A stretch of 64,000 nt of DNA. Origin: Saccopteryx bilineata (Eukaryota; Chordata; Mammalia; Chiroptera; Emballonuridae). Under the pieces are notes generated by a model. That model saw only the letters and a program-made list of their open reading frames with translations. It made no database searches and was not told the DNA's origin. Made by a program: the position numbers and the translations under genes. Each line of letters starts with the position of its first letter. Position 1 is the stretch's first letter. The stretch covers positions 74,936,305 to 75,000,304 of the forward strand of contig NC_089498.1 of the NCBI RefSeq assembly GCF_036850765.1, read 5' to 3'. This document shows positions 48,226 through 61,073 of the stretch, piece by piece.

Positions 48226-48462
48226 TCTTTTAGACAAAAAAATACTATCAAATAGACTTACTTAACCTTCATATAACCTTGTCAAAGAGTCTACTTCCAT
48301 ATGCTGCCTGCCAGATGGTCTACTTACAAATGAGAAACCTGTGTGCTCACCTGTGATAAATGAGACCATTGAAGGTCAGCACAGCATAGTAAAGAATAGG
48401 ACTGGCATAATTGAAATGTACAACCACACGACCTCTAGGAAGCAGTTTTCTGTGAGGGGGTA

Positions 48463-48697
48463 TGGTATAGTGAGACAAAGATAAGCATTGAGTCAAACAG
48501 ACCTCAATTTGAGTCAGCTCTGCACACAGTGCAGTACTTAGCCCTTTTGAACAATTTCTTAACTATGTGCCTTAGGGAAATTACTTAAAGTCTTTGGGCC
48601 ATTATTTTTCTCATTTGTAAAGTTGAAAAAAATAATATCCAATTTGCTGAGAGTTTTGTGAGGACAGTGACTACACAGAGTAGGGACTCAGTAAATC
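48463..48697 (+). repeat. MIR SINE
   Basis: AGACCTCAATTTGAGTCAGC, ATTTTTCTCATTTGTAAAGT, GAGGACAGTGACTACACAGA and ACTCAGTAAAT follow the MIR pattern. Confidence 0.8.
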
Positions 48698-48744
48698 CAC
48701 TGAGGGCTGCAGCCATGTAGGGTAAATGTTAGTTCTCTTCTCTC

Positions 48745-49116
48745 TCTCTCTCTGTTTCTTTTTAGAGTGGGAGGAACAGACAGGGACAGACATACAGGAA
48801 GGGAGAGAGATGAGAAGCATCAGCTCATAGTTGCAGCACCTTAGTTGTTCATTGATTGCTTTCTTCAACGTGCCTTGCGGGGGGGGGGGGGGGGGGGGGG
48901 GGGGCGGTGCTCCAGCCGAGCCAGTGACCCCTTGCTCAAGCCAGCGACCATGGGATCATATCTATGATCCCATGCTCAAGTTGGTGACCTGTGCTCAAGC
49001 TGGTGAGCCTGTGCTCAAGGCGGCGACCTCGGAGTTTCAAACTTCTTCAGGTTCCCAGGCAACATTCTCAGCACCCCAGGCTGCCACTCTATCCACTACG
49101 CCACTGCCTGATTAGG
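48745..49116 (-). repeat. B-type SINE carrying a 26-base G-run
   Basis: GATGAGAAGCATCAGCTCAT, CTCAAG-containing units and head CTACGCCACTGCCTGATTAGG at right. A homopolymer of 26 G (48879-48904) replaces the few Gs found there in other copies. Confidence 0.9.
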
Positions 49117-49929
49117 CTCTCTTCTCTTTTTCTGTAGCTATCTTGGGAAAAAGTAGCAATAGCAGGGGTGGTGGGCAGGGCAGCTCTTCATAAACATTAT
49201 AATGGATGTGGTTTATCAAGTCAGTCACAAATGGTTGTTCAGTGTACAAGGGGGCTGGTGGGGACAGAAAAGTCTGTGCTCCCTTTCCCAAGATGTGCAG
49301 AAGGGGCCTCTTTATCTGATGTGTACAAAGGTGCTCCATTCTCCACTCCGTTCCTGTACCACCTCTTGACTTTCAGTTCCTTCCCACCTTCCCCAGGTAC
49401 TCTGACTTCATATGGCCATGACCCACCATGGCAGTTCCTACTATAACCTCCCACATACATCTCAGTTCATCCTATACCACTTATCCTGCCATGAATGTCC
49501 TGATCTCTCCAGAGGCCCACTCCTTTAGGACATTTTTTAAGAAATGAGTGCTAATTGTATACACTAATCCAACTAAGGAACCAATAAGATTTTCCTTTAG
49601 TTATACTGTCCATTGGCATTTTAACAAAGGTTTCCAGTGTTTTAATACAAAGGAGCTAACAGCATGAGGGTTTGAGATATCAAGGCAAAGGTAGGTAATA
49701 TAGAGAAGGAGTTTGAAAACAGAAGGAACTTTCAGCATAGCACATAGTGGCTACCCCCTCTGCTAATGTATAAAACTGGGTGTGGCATTGAATACAGACT
49801 GGGAAGTAGAAGCCATGTACCTTTAATGAACAATCTTGCCTGTCTCACATCAGCCAGTCCATTCAAAGAGTCAACAAAAACTTTGAACCCTATAAATATA
49901 CCCACCTCTGAAAGAAAACAATGTGAGAG
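49117..49929. other. Non-genic sequence
   Basis: GC content is a little higher than its surroundings and short frames exist on both strands (49168-49443 plus, 49239-49457 minus). None resembles a known protein. Confidence 0.45.
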
Positions 49930-50485
49930 AAGCAGATTTTGTGGTACTACAGTGAAAAGAGAACTGCCTTGAAAGTTAAAAATCTTGGATTATAGTTCCT
50001 CCTCTGCCACCAAATAGCTCTGTGGCTTGTGTAAATCAGTTAGACCTCAATGAAGTTACTGTGGACTGAGAGGCTGAATTAGAGAACCTGTCAAGGCCTG
50101 AACTTTTTCAGGCCCAGTCTTTTCTATTGCTTTTTTTCCCCAGTGCAAACTGAATTGCCTGGGGGTTGGGGGAGGGGAAGAGCAATACTGAATTGTAGTT
50201 TAAAGAGTATTATATTGAACTGTCTATCAAGAATGCTGGGAGGAAAAAAGAGTGCTGGCTTCCAGAGAGGCAGAGTACAGTAATTAAGAGAATAGCCACT
50301 GAAGTTCTTCATTCCTGGGTTTGGATACTGAATTTGGACAGATTACTTCACCTCAATTTCCTTGTATGTAAAATAGGAACACTAATACCTACGTCATAAG
50401 GTTAGTGAGAGGATTAAAAGAGCTAATACATATAAAAGCACTTGGCACTGTGGCTGATACCCTAGTAAATCTTCAGTAATTGGTG
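49930..50485 (+). repeat. Two MIR SINE remnants
   Basis: The first, 49930-50080, is partial (CTCTGCCACCAAATAGCTC). The second, 50265-50485, is clearer (TTCCTTGTATGTAAAATAGG, AGAGGATTAAAAGAGCTAAT, AGCACTTGGCACTGTGGCTG). Confidence 0.7.
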
Positions 50486-50562
50486 ACAGCATTTTTCATC
50501 TTAACTCTGCTACTAAATTAATTCTTAATTGATTAAGTCATTCACCTCTCTGGGTTTCTTTA

Positions 50563-50704
50563 TTTTATTTATTTATTTTTTAATAATTTTATTTTTTTAA
50601 TGGGGCGACATCAATAAATCAGGATACATATATTCAAAGATAACAAGTCCAGGTTATCTTATCATTCAATTATGCTGCATACCCATCACCCAAAGTCAGA
50701 TTGT
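50563..50704 (-). mobile_element. Very short young L1 tail, 142 bp
   Basis: 3' end of the young L1 subfamily in reverse (AATGGGGCGACATCAATAAA, AAAGATAACAAGTCCAGG). Perfect 18-bp TSD CCTCTCTGGGTTTCTTTA at 50545-50562 and 50705-50722. Confidence 0.95.
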
Positions 50705-50725
50705 CCTCTCTGGGTTTCTTTAAAT

Positions 50726-51045
50726 CAGGGGTTGGGAACATATGGCTCGCGAGCCAGATGTGGCTCTTTTGATGGCTGCATCTGGCTCGCAGACAAATCT
50801 TTAATAAAAATAATAATAACGTTAAAAATATAAAACATTCTCATGTATTACAATCTATTCATTTCCTACCACTCATGTTCATGGTTGTGGTGGCTGGAGT
50901 CAATCACAGCTGTCCTCTGGGACACCACCAAATTTTTATTGGATAATGCCTAATGTACACAGGTTGTTGTATGGCTCTCACAGAATTACATTTTAAAATA
51001 TGTAGCGTTCATGGCTCTCTCAGCCAAAAAGTTTCCCAACCCCTG
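50726..51045 (+). mobile_element. hAT MITE, family 2 (CAGGGGTYGGGAAC ends)
   Basis: 320 bp with ends CAGGGGTTGGGAAC and GTTTCCCAACCCCTG. Perfect 8-bp TSD CTTTAAAT at 50718-50725 and 51046-51053. Its right end matches the transposase-bearing relic at 45841, its likely source of transposase. Confidence 0.97.
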
Positions 51046-51119
51046 CTTTAAATTGTTTTTCCAATTAGAGACTAGGACTAGATTATTTTCAAAGTGTTTT
51101 CTATTTTCATCTTTTAATC

Positions 51120-51550
51120 TCTTTTTTATTTTTTGTGTATGTGTGTGTGAGAGAGAGAGGGAGGGAGAGAGAGAGGGGGACAGACAGAGACAGACAGGAA
51201 GGTAGAGAGATGAGAAGTATCAACTCATAGTTGCGGCACCTTAATCGTGCATTGATTGCTTTCTCATCTGTGCATAGACGGCGGGGGTGGGGAGACTTCA
51301 GCTGAGCCAGTGACCCCTTGCTCAAGCCAGCGACCTTGGGCTTGAAGCCAGTGACTTTTGGGCTCAAGCCAGAGATCATGGGGTCATGTCTAGGATCCCA
51401 TGCTCAAACCAGCGACCCCGTACTCAAGCAGTGGAGTCTGTGCTCAGGCCGGATAAGCCCCATGCTCAAGCCTGTGACCTCGGGATTTCAAACCTGGATC
51501 CTCAGCATCCCAGCTCTATGCTCTATCCATTGCACCACCGCTTGGTCAGG
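51120..51550 (-). repeat. B-type SINE, long form
   Basis: (GT)n/(GA)n tail at 51136-51177, GATGAGAAGTATCAACTCAT, about eight CTCAAGCC-type units, head TTGCACCACCGCTTGGTCAGG at right. Confidence 0.9.
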
Positions 51551-52384
51551 CTAATCTATATCTTCTTATGTTAGTAATAGAAACTTTTGTTTTAGACATT
51601 TATCCAGTTTTGCATTTAGTAGCTCAGTTTTTCTTTCTGTGTGCACAGAGTAGTTTCAAAGAAAGACCTCCTCCCATAGTGTGTGGGAGGATCATTGCTG
51701 GCCACCAGGATGTGTTGTACAATTTTAATTTCAAACCCTTGTCATTGTACCTCCATTCCCAGTAACAGGAGAACCTACATCTTCTAATGTTTGGGTCCTA
51801 GGAGACAGGACAGTCCTAGAAGTCACCATTATTGCTATATTGGTAAAGTGCAGCAGCCACTTGGGCCTCCCATACATTTGTCTTAGTGGGTAATTAACAC
51901 CATTTACCCTAAGTGATAATTAGATTAAATGTGAAGATATGTACTGCATGCCATGGATTACTAGTGTCCTGTTTCTTATCGGCAAGGAGCTCAGTACTGG
52001 ATTCAAGCCCAAAGACTTGACCACAACAATTTTTACATCCCATATTTGAGGGGGGCTGCTTCCTGAATCGCTCCTGGTACCAGATCTATATCAGAAGACA
52101 GAAACCATACCAGTTACTTGAACAGTGATAATTTTATATAATTATTGTTAACTAGGGATAAGGGTGTTAACTAAGTAACTGCAAGAGCAGAAAGAAAACT
52201 TGAATGAATCATAAGGTAGCAATTGCAGGAAGCAACTGCAATCACTAGGGCTGAGAAAACAAAGGAAAATAATTAGAGTTTTTAAAACTTAGAGACAAGG
52301 TCCTTATAAACAATTCTTTACATTAAATTGTCTCTGTTTAAGTAATTGGTGCGATTTCTGTTTCCTGACTGTACTATGACTGAT
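51551..52384. other. Non-genic sequence
   Basis: No gene or securely classified repeat. The end CTGTACTATGACTGATACAG faintly recalls an old LTR end. Confidence 0.4.
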
Positions 52385-53010
52385 ACAGTGGTTGTACCAA
52401 TTCATACTCCCACCAGCGACTGAGAGTTGAGATTGCTCTACATCCTTGTCAAAACTTGGGTGTTTTTCATCTTTTTCATTTTAACTATTCAGTAAGCTTA
52501 AAGTGCTTTTACTACATTGTGATTTTTAATTTACATTTTCTTCATGGGGAATGAAGTCAAGCACCTTTCCATTTTTTTACTGTTTGTTTGTTGTTTATTT
52601 TCAAAGAGAAAAAGAAGGAAGGGAGAAAGGTGAGAAGCATCAACTCATAGTTACAGCACTTTAGTTGTTCATTGATTGCTTCTCATACATGTCTTGACTG
52701 GGGGGCTCCAGCCAGTGAACCCATGCTTATGCAAGCAACTTTGGGCTTCAAGCCAGCAACCTTTGTGTTCAAACTTAAAAATATTGAAGTGACATTGGTC
52801 GATAAAATCATATAGGTTTCAAGTGTACAATTCTATGATGTGTCATCTGTATATTAGATTGTGTACCCACCATCCAAAGTCAAATCTCCCCTATCACTTT
52901 ATATTTGACAAGTTATTTTGATCTCCTCTTTTATGAGTTATCTCTTCAAGTCTTTTGCCCTTTTTTCTATTGGGTTGCTGCCTTTTTCTTATTGATTTAT
53001 GAGAATTCTT
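52385..53010 (-). repeat. Old L1 ORF2 fragment broken by a SINE and an L1 tail
   Basis: TGGTTGTACCAATTCATACT (52391) and CAAGTCTTTTGCCC (52948) are in the expected order for a reverse L1. A partial B-type SINE (52575-52775) and a minus-strand L1 3' end (52780-52890, TAGGTTTCAAGTGTACAATTC) lie between. Confidence 0.7.
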
Positions 53011-53163
53011 TTTATGTTTTGGACATGAGTTCAAAACATGCAGCTCTCTATCAATACGCCCCAGCAGCCCTACCTAGTTCGTATGTGCATACTTTGCTTA
53101 AATGGCCCTAGGAATTAAATACTATGTTGTTCTTACGGTAGTGCCTCAACAAATGTAAGAGTA

Positions 53164-53524
53164 TTTTTTTTTCTGAAGTTGGAAACGGGGAGGCAGTCAG
53201 ACAGACTCCTGCATGCACCCGACTGGGATCCACCTGGCATGCCCACCAGGGGGCGATGCTCTGCCCATCTGGGGAGCCGCTCTGTTGCAACCAGAGCCAT
53301 TCTAGCGCCTGAGGCAGAGGCCATAGAGCCATCCTCAGCACCCGGGCCAACTTTGCTCCAATGGAGCCTCGGCTGCGGGAGGGGAAGAGAGAGACAGAGA
53401 GGAAGGAGAGGGGGAGGGGCGAAGAAGCAGATGGGCGCTTCTCCTGTGTGCCCTGGCTGGGAATCGAACCCGGGACTCCTGCACACCAGGCTGATGCTCT
53501 ACCACTAAGCCAACCTGCCAGGGC
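53164..53524 (-). repeat. A-type SINE
   Basis: T-run at left, full body and head. Perfect 17-bp TSD CAACAAATGTAAGAGTA at 53147-53163 and 53525-53541. Confidence 0.95.
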
Positions 53525-53795
53525 CAACAAATGTAAGAGTAATGGAGTGGAAATATTTTAACTTTCTTTATTGTGAGAAGATAGGAATATGTATTTTACT
53601 CATGCATTTATTCATTCATTTTATAAATTTCTTTGAACACATATTTATTAAGCATTAGTTATATGCAAGGAACTATGCCAGGAGTGTATTTGTATGTAAT
53701 AATTCTTTCTAATATATTAGAACTCAGCTTGGAAACTTTACAAATATTGTCATTGTAATAAAATAATAATCATAGTAGATTTAAAAAAATCCTTG

Positions 53796-54113
53796 CCTGA
53801 CTGGTGGTGGTGCAGTGGATAGAGCGCCAGCCTGGGGCGCTGTGGCCCTAGGTTCAAAGCCCCAAGATCACTGGCTTGAACATGGGGTGACTGGCTTGAC
53901 CATGAGATCAATGGCATGATCCCAAGGTTGCTGGCTTGAAGCTCAAGGTCACTGTCTTGAGCAAGGGGTCACTGGCTGGCTCAGCTTGAGCCCCTTGGTC
54001 AAGGCAGGTATGAGAAGCAATCAATGAACAACTAAAAGTGATGCAACCACAAGTTGGTGCTTTTCATCTCTCTCCTTTCCTCTCTCTCCTTCTCCTTTTC
54101 AAAAAAAAAAAAA
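53796..54113 (+). repeat. B-type SINE
   Basis: Head CCTGACTGGTGGTGGTGCAG, GGCTTGA-containing units, AAGGCAGGTATGAGAAGC, A-tail at 54101-54113. Confidence 0.88.
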
Positions 54114-54339
54114 TTCAAGAATTCAGAATATTTTTGAAAAATAAAACAACTCATACTCACTAAGGTCTGTATCAGTTATCTGAAAAGTCTTGTGCAAATG
54201 TTAAATATACCTTCTAGATTTTATTATGACTCATGTTTTTATTCATTCATTCACTTACTCAAATCAAATATTAGTTAAGCACCTATTCTGGAAGTACATG
54301 AAATATAAACTAATTTCTTAGATTTTCCTTTCTTCTTCA

Positions 54340-55160
54340 GTCTCATCCTAGGTGGTATCATCCATTCCTATGGCTTCAGTTAGCAACTATCTATATGACC
54401 TTCACATTTATTTCTATAACCCAGAAGTCCTTCATGAGTCTCAGACTCAAATAACCAATTGTCTGATGAAGATTGTTGCTTGGATGTTTCAAGACACCTG
54501 ACAAACAACATTTAAAAAACTAAACTCATATTCCTCCAACAAATTTTTTCTTTCTGTGTTTCCTTTTTCAGTGTATGGCATCAGTATCCACTCCATAGGC
54601 AAGTGAGACACCTAGAAATCTCTCTTGATACTATATTCTCCTTCATTCCCTTTCCCTAATATCTTATCAATTACCAATACTTATTCAATTTATATATACA
54701 CTCTCTTAAATTAGTCTATTTTTTCCTATGGCCAATACTATAAACCATAGCGCTAGCATTTCTTGCCTAGATCCCCTAATTTGTTTCCATGTCTTTAGTC
54801 TTGCTAGTCTCCAATCTGTTCCAATCTGTTCTCTAATCTCTCCTTTTTCTAAAATCCTTCAAGATTTACCTTTGCTCTTTGGATAAAATCCAAATTCCTT
54901 AATATGGTTAATAAGATCTTATATAACCTGCTCCTTTTGCCTTTCTAGTATCACATCTCACTACTCTCCCTCTGGGATTTACTCCTACTAATCTTACAAA
55001 TCTCACCAAATATTACTTTCCCTGAGATACCTTCCCACATCCTCAAAATTGGATTAGATGTCATTCTACAGTACTCTCCTATTTCCTTATCCCTCATCAT
55101 TATATGGTAAACTTTGTGAGGCCGGCCAGAGCTTTTACTTTGTTAGCTGTTGTAACTGAA
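54340..55160 (+). repeat. L2 (LINE-2) ORF fragment
   Basis: Long pyrimidine-rich stretch with L2 motifs such as CCTTTGCTCTTTGGATAAAA, TCCAAATTCCTTAATATGG and ACTCTCCCTCTGGGATTTAC. Confidence 0.65.
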
Positions 55161-55447
55161 CCAACAAATCAAATTATTTATTAAAATAATGAATGAATTT
55201 CTTGGAACTCAGGGATAGTTATTATTACCATTACTGAACATACTCTATTATATTTAATAAATAGTTTATATCTTTTAATATAAGGATATATCTGAGCACA
55301 GTGTAGTTATTACAGTGAACACATTTTGAATTTTGTGTAAGCCAAAGTTTGTCTTATTTACTCAGATACTTTAGTAAGCTATTGTTTCTCATTAGCATGT
55401 GTTAAAAATTTATCTAAGGCAAAACAAAGGTTAAGAATGATGATCCT

Positions 55448-55815
55448 GCCTGACCAGGCGGTGGCGCAGTGGATAGAACGTCGGACTGGGATGCAGAGGA
55501 CCCAGGTTCGAGACCCAGAGGTCGCCAGCTTGAGTGCGGGCTCATCTGGTTTGAGCAAAAGCCCACCAGCTTGAACCCAAGGTTGCTGGCTCCAGCAAGG
55601 GATTACTCGGTCTGCTGAAGGTCCGTGGTCAAGGCACATATGAGAAAGCAATCAATGAACAACTAAGGTGTTGTAACACGCGATGAAAAACTAATGATTG
55701 ATGCTTCTCATCTCTCTTCGTTCCTGTCTGTCTGTCCCTGTCTATCCCCCTCTCTGACTCACTCTCTGTCTCTGTAAAAAAATTAAAAAATTAAAAAATT
55801 AAAAAAAAAAGAAAA
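55448..55815 (+). repeat. B-type SINE
   Basis: Head GCGGTGGCGCAGTGGATAG, B box AGGTTCGAGACCC. Perfect TSD AAGAATGATGATCCT at 55433-55447 and 55816-55830. Confidence 0.95.
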
Positions 55816-55830
55816 AAGAATGATGATCCT

Positions 55831-58800
55831 AAAGGATGCATTCCAGAAATGACTGACTAGGGTTTTTCTTTTCAAAATTGCCCTGCTTACTATCAACCTG
55901 TATGTAAAATTTAATTTAACAAGATTTATTCATTTCCCAGGAGTATTCTGGGAGAAGGACCTTTCTAGGCAATCAGAAATTTATTTGTCTATGTTTATAT
56001 TTTTCACTCTCCAAAACACAAAATTTATAAGAAAGCAGCAAAGGCTAATTTTAAAATAACAAATCTATAATTTTCTCAAATACTATTGAGTTCTACATTA
56101 TGGGAATGAATAATAATGGTGTTTGTAAATTAACTCAGGATCCTGAGTTAGTACACTTTCCCATGCCATCCTGATTATAATCTGGTAGCAATAAGTAAAA
56201 ATTTCCTTTTCTTGATATAATTATGTTTTGATTGAATAGATAATAAGTCTCATTGTTGCAAGGTCTTAATGTGGTGGCATTTATAGATGCTATAAAACTT
56301 GCTTACATTTTAACACATTCATTACATGAATTATTCCCTCTGATGCTGGATAAACCAAAGGGCCCTGTTTCAATTTAATTTGTACTTCTTAGCAAAGTAA
56401 GGCATGTAGAAAGGAACACAAGGTCTTCTTATAATTCTCTGAGATTGAAATTTTGCTTTACTGTAGGCAATGAAATATATAATTTGAAACTATTTAAATA
56501 GAATTGTACTCTATTACACATTGACAGCGAAAAGCTATAATTTTTTCTTATGTATTCTTAGCAGTGTTGTTGAGTAGAATGATTATAACGTTAGTATGTT
56601 TTAAAATTTGGTTATATTGATGCTCTAAGATAATTCAAGGGATCTTTCAGTAATTCTTTTGAATGATATATAAATGTTGGTCTGCATAGTAATGGGAAGA
56701 ATTGATTCAAATTCAAGGTTAGAATAGATCAATGAGTATTTTAGAAAAAGGAAAACATTATGCATAAAATGTGAATTTTGGAAAAATTTCTCCTACCAAT
56801 TTCTCCTGCCTGGCACATAATAGACTCTTAATATATTTTTTCTGGACTGACTGATTGAATGAATAAATAAGTAAATTATACTCATCCACATCTTATCCCT
56901 TACTCTTATTCCAATTCTCAATTAATAGTCATTATTTTTTGAGTCTCCACCCAAATTTTAGATAATTTTGCTCCCAAGTTTTGGCAGCTGAAATGGCTTT
57001 TAAAGTGTCTAATTAAGAATGATTGCTAATAAATATTACCTCTTTGAATAACTTCCCCTTTTCACTCTTATAAGCTGTCTTTACACTTTTTAAGACTCAT
57101 ACTGCTTTTTATTCTTTGGGCTAGTTTTTATTAAATAAAAGAGAACAAGACTCTGTTTCTCTCTACCTTTGAATAAATGTGACCCTTTCTGTTACCCTTT
57201 CTTTGGTCCTTTCCAAATCAGCAGTGGTTGCTATAAGTGAGGGTTGAGAGAAAACATGCCAAGTGCAATGGCTAAATTTAAAGAGAAGCATTCGCACCTG
57301 TTGTTAACTGGCAATGACCAATCACACACCCACAGTTTCCTCCACCCTCTGCTTCTTCCCTAGTGCAACCCATAGGCCACTCTTTATGTGTTTGTGTATA
57401 AATAAGTACCGATAAAAATTATATACATCATAACAAAATGGAAAACAAATATGGCATTTTGACACTAAATGTGTTCATTTTCAGAGGAGCTGAAATTTGG
57501 GCAGTGTTGTGTACAAGAAGCAACCGTACCTGTCATCATCTAAAGAGTTAGCTTAAATTGGTTTGCCAGATTGGCAACTCCAACCTGGAAGAGCTCTGTA
57601 GGAGAAAGATAACAACATAAGTAATTTTGATAGAAAATACACATAAAAGGTAAAAGAAGGGAACTGAGGTCCAACTAGCCAGATTAATTCAATTAATAGG
57701 TCTGATAATAAAGGCTAACCTCATTTTCAGATCAGCTCACATCAGGTACCCAAGTACTATAGAAAGTTAAACAACAAATTGTAAGAGCTTAATTCTGCCT
57801 GGACATTCATTCTCAGAGGAGGCCAAGCTGGTCTTCAAAAGAGTAGGACAGTGCTTATAGGGACAGTAAGAGCAAAGAGTTTGAGGTTGGAAGGTCAAGG
57901 TATGGGTAGTAAATACCTGGAGGGCGCTAAGAGAGGGGAGCAATTTACAGATTTGACACTTGGTTATAATTCAGCCTTGTCAGAAAAGGTTCTTAAGATT
58001 TTTTTTTGGCACTTTCGAATACTCTGGAATGGATGGTGTTTGGTTCTGTAAGAAAGTATGCTGAACTCCGATGCACTTAGGAGGTGTGATTTAATTTGAG
58101 GGCAAAATTAGTGTCCTGCCCCTTAATCACTTCAGATAGAGACAATGGACTTCCTGACTCCAAAGGTCTAGTAAATAAAAGCAAAGGCCACAGAGGCAAC
58201 AAGCAAAGCCCAAATAAAAAAAGATAGCGTTGAAGTTTGTTGCCAACCTTTTCGATCCTGAGAAACATGAACAAAGACAGTCCTATTTGAATAAGCCCTG
58301 CCCTTCTCAACTCAGTGTATTCCTGGTGTTGTGCTCTTGACAGAAAAGTAAATTCCAGATTGGATGTGTTTGACCTAAAAGAATGTTAGATCGAGGGTCA
58401 TTGAGTTGTAAAATGAATATGGACTCAGTCATGTTTTGGAGGCCAGGGCATAAGACTCCTGCCACACACAAATTTTAAGAAGGAGTATAAAAATATATCT
58501 AGTATGTTATGTGTGTAAAGTACATAAATGGTTCAGGAGAGAAACAAAATGAGGGAGGAAAATATATGTGTGTGCTTGTTTAATGAAGTGAGACTAGATA
58601 TAGGTATAGATAGGAACAGATATGCTTAAGAGTAGTTGAGCCTTTCTCAGCCACATTTACTAGAAATATTCATGATTCACAGAAGCTGACAGAAAAAGAA
58701 CATAAAGATCACACAAACTAGGAAGTCATGGGGAAGTGAGATAGTGTTGGGGAGATAGATAGATGACTGCAGATCAGTAGGTGTAGAGAAATAGGAATAA

Positions 58801-59487
58801 TGACATCCAGAAAAATAGTGAAGGCAAATATCTAGAAAACGGATGTAGGCTCCGGTTCATGACAGATATTTAATGGCTAAACCCTTTCCTCTTGCTTTTC
58901 TTCTTCATATACTTTTTACTGATCTTTAAGAATTGCTGATCTGAGTTTGATAATAATTCACATTATAGGTGAAGCATAGAACACAGTTCCCCGACCACTG
59001 CATAGATCCATTTCATATTTTCTTGCTCATGTCAATGAACTGTGTTCATCACCTATCCTGGTTATTCTGGAATGCTTAGGCAAATACTCCGTTGAGTTGA
59101 CTCATACTTGGGAGCTGACTTCAGAGTATATTTTAGCAGGGAAGCTAGTTAAGATTTCATGCTTCAGGAAATGTGTTCTGATTAGTTTCAGCTGAAAAAA
59201 AATTCAACCTGTTTTAAGAATTGGCACAGAAAAAATTCTGCAGTTATGTACATTTCAGTGACTATGTTTTAACAATTATAAAAGTAACATGTAGGTAGGG
59301 AAAAGTTAGACCATTCAAAAAGGTAGTTATTCCTTAAAACTCCCCAGATTTAATGTGCTTTCTTGTTTATCCTTCCAGAATTCACTATCTATCTATATGT
59401 TATACATGTATATATAAAACTTTTAAAAGGACCATTTATACTGTATTACTTTTTTAAAAGAATAGATGGGACCGTTGTTTTCCATTC
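55831..59487. other. Longest stretch without recognised repeats
   Basis: AT-rich and non-coding by inspection. Small frames (57851-58048 plus, 58077-58310 minus) have no recognisable similarity. The block 57780-58330 is less AT-rich and could be an old LTR or a regulatory element, but I see no defining signal. Confidence 0.45.
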
Positions 59488-59975
59488 TATTTTTCAATTA
59501 CAGTTGGCATATAATATTTTTTTTCTTTCTTTTTTACAGAGACAGAGAGAGGTCAGAGAGAGGGACAGACAGACAGGAAAGGAGAGAGATGAGAAGCATC
59601 AACCATCAGTTTTTCATTGTAACACCTTAGTTGTTCATTGATTGCTTTCTCATATGTGCCCTGACTGTGGGCCTTCAGCAGACTGAGTAACCCCTTGCTC
59701 AAGCCAGCGACCTGGGGTCCAAGCTGGTGAGCTTTGCTCAAACCAGATGAGCCCGCACTCAAGCTGGCGACCTCGGGGTCTTGAACCTGGGTCCTCTGCA
59801 TCCCAGTCTGACACTCTATCCACTGCGCCACCGCCTGGTCAGGCGACATATAATATTATATTAGTTTCAGGTGTATGGCATAATGATTAGACATTTATAT
59901 TACTTGTAAAATGATCAATCCAATAAGTCTAGTTCCCATCTGACACTATAGTACATAGTTATTACAATATTTGAC
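59488..59975 (-). repeat. L1 3' end split by a SINE
   Basis: TTTTTCAATTACAGTTGGCA (59491) and TTATATTAGTTTCAGGTGTA (59856) are the reverse of an L1MA-like 3' end; a B-type SINE separates them. Confidence 0.8.
59520..59846 (-). repeat. B-type SINE
   Basis: GATGAGAAGCATCAACCATC, CAAGCCAGCGACC and CAAGCTGGCGACC units, head GCGCCACCGCCTGGTCAGG. Perfect TSD CATATAATATT at 59509-59519 and 59847-59857. Confidence 0.94.
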
Positions 59976-61065
59976 AATTCATTTTTTTAATGGGTTGCAT
60001 AAGTTTTGTTATAGGGCTATTCTCTAATTTAACCAATTCCCTATTGGAAGATATTTACTTTTTCCTCAACTTTTTACTTTCAAAACTTACGATGTTTTAA
60101 AGTTTTTTCTGATTACTTTACCATCCCTTATAAATTTAATATCTCTAGAGTGACCAGCATAGTGTCTGACATAGCAGGTAGTCAATAAATATAAATATTA
60201 ATTCTTTCCCCCACCATTTATAATTTCCCTTTATATATATCTTTAAAGGTATGAGGATGACTTTCTATTGAGCTATCTACACTTTCTCCTTCTGGGGCCT
60301 GGTCAGCCAGCTGACATAAGATATGTCTTTTGCAGCTATGAGAAGATCTCTGTGAAGAAATGACGTACATTTGTTTAGATTAGGTGTTAGTCCTAGATTA
60401 TTAGAACTCAATTCAGTCAATAGGTCTACAAATTAAACAGCCTACCTGTGGTGCATCAGTGGTTTCATCTGTGTAGATAAAAGATAACCATATTTGTAAA
60501 CAGATAAGAAGAAAGTTTTGGTAATTCTTCAGTTTCAGGTTTATGTGCTTAAAAAAATCCCTATTTAATGTGAGTTTTTTTTTTTACAATGCACAGAACT
60601 AAATTTACACATTTAATTTTTATACTTGGAAAAATAGAGGAATGACAATTCTAATAGAAGAACTTTTCAAAGTATAAGATGGAGATCGAGGCCACAATTC
60701 CAATTCATAATATTTGACAAAGGCACAGAAAATATATAAAAACAAAACTAAAATCTGTGGTAATCCTAGTAAGAAGGTGTGAGGGACAAGCAACAAGGGG
60801 AAATGGCACTGGCACGGCATGGGTAAATACATAAAATGCAGTTGGGATAAATATAGGTCGGTGGAAAATGACTGTAAGGGATGTTGTTTCAGGAATGTCA
60901 CAGTTTTCCAGCTAAGTGTGTTAGTGTGTGCAGCTGTTAAATAGGGGGCTCATCTCATTCCTCAGCTATCAGGTCCCAATGTTGGGCAATAAACCTTATT
61001 TTGGGGTGAGTGGTATGATAGTCTCTCCTGGAAAAGCCAACCATCTTACTGTTCTGGGTGGGAAG
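59976..61065. other. Non-genic sequence
   Basis: Nothing recognised. Confidence 0.5.
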
Positions 61066-61073
61066 GATTAAGT

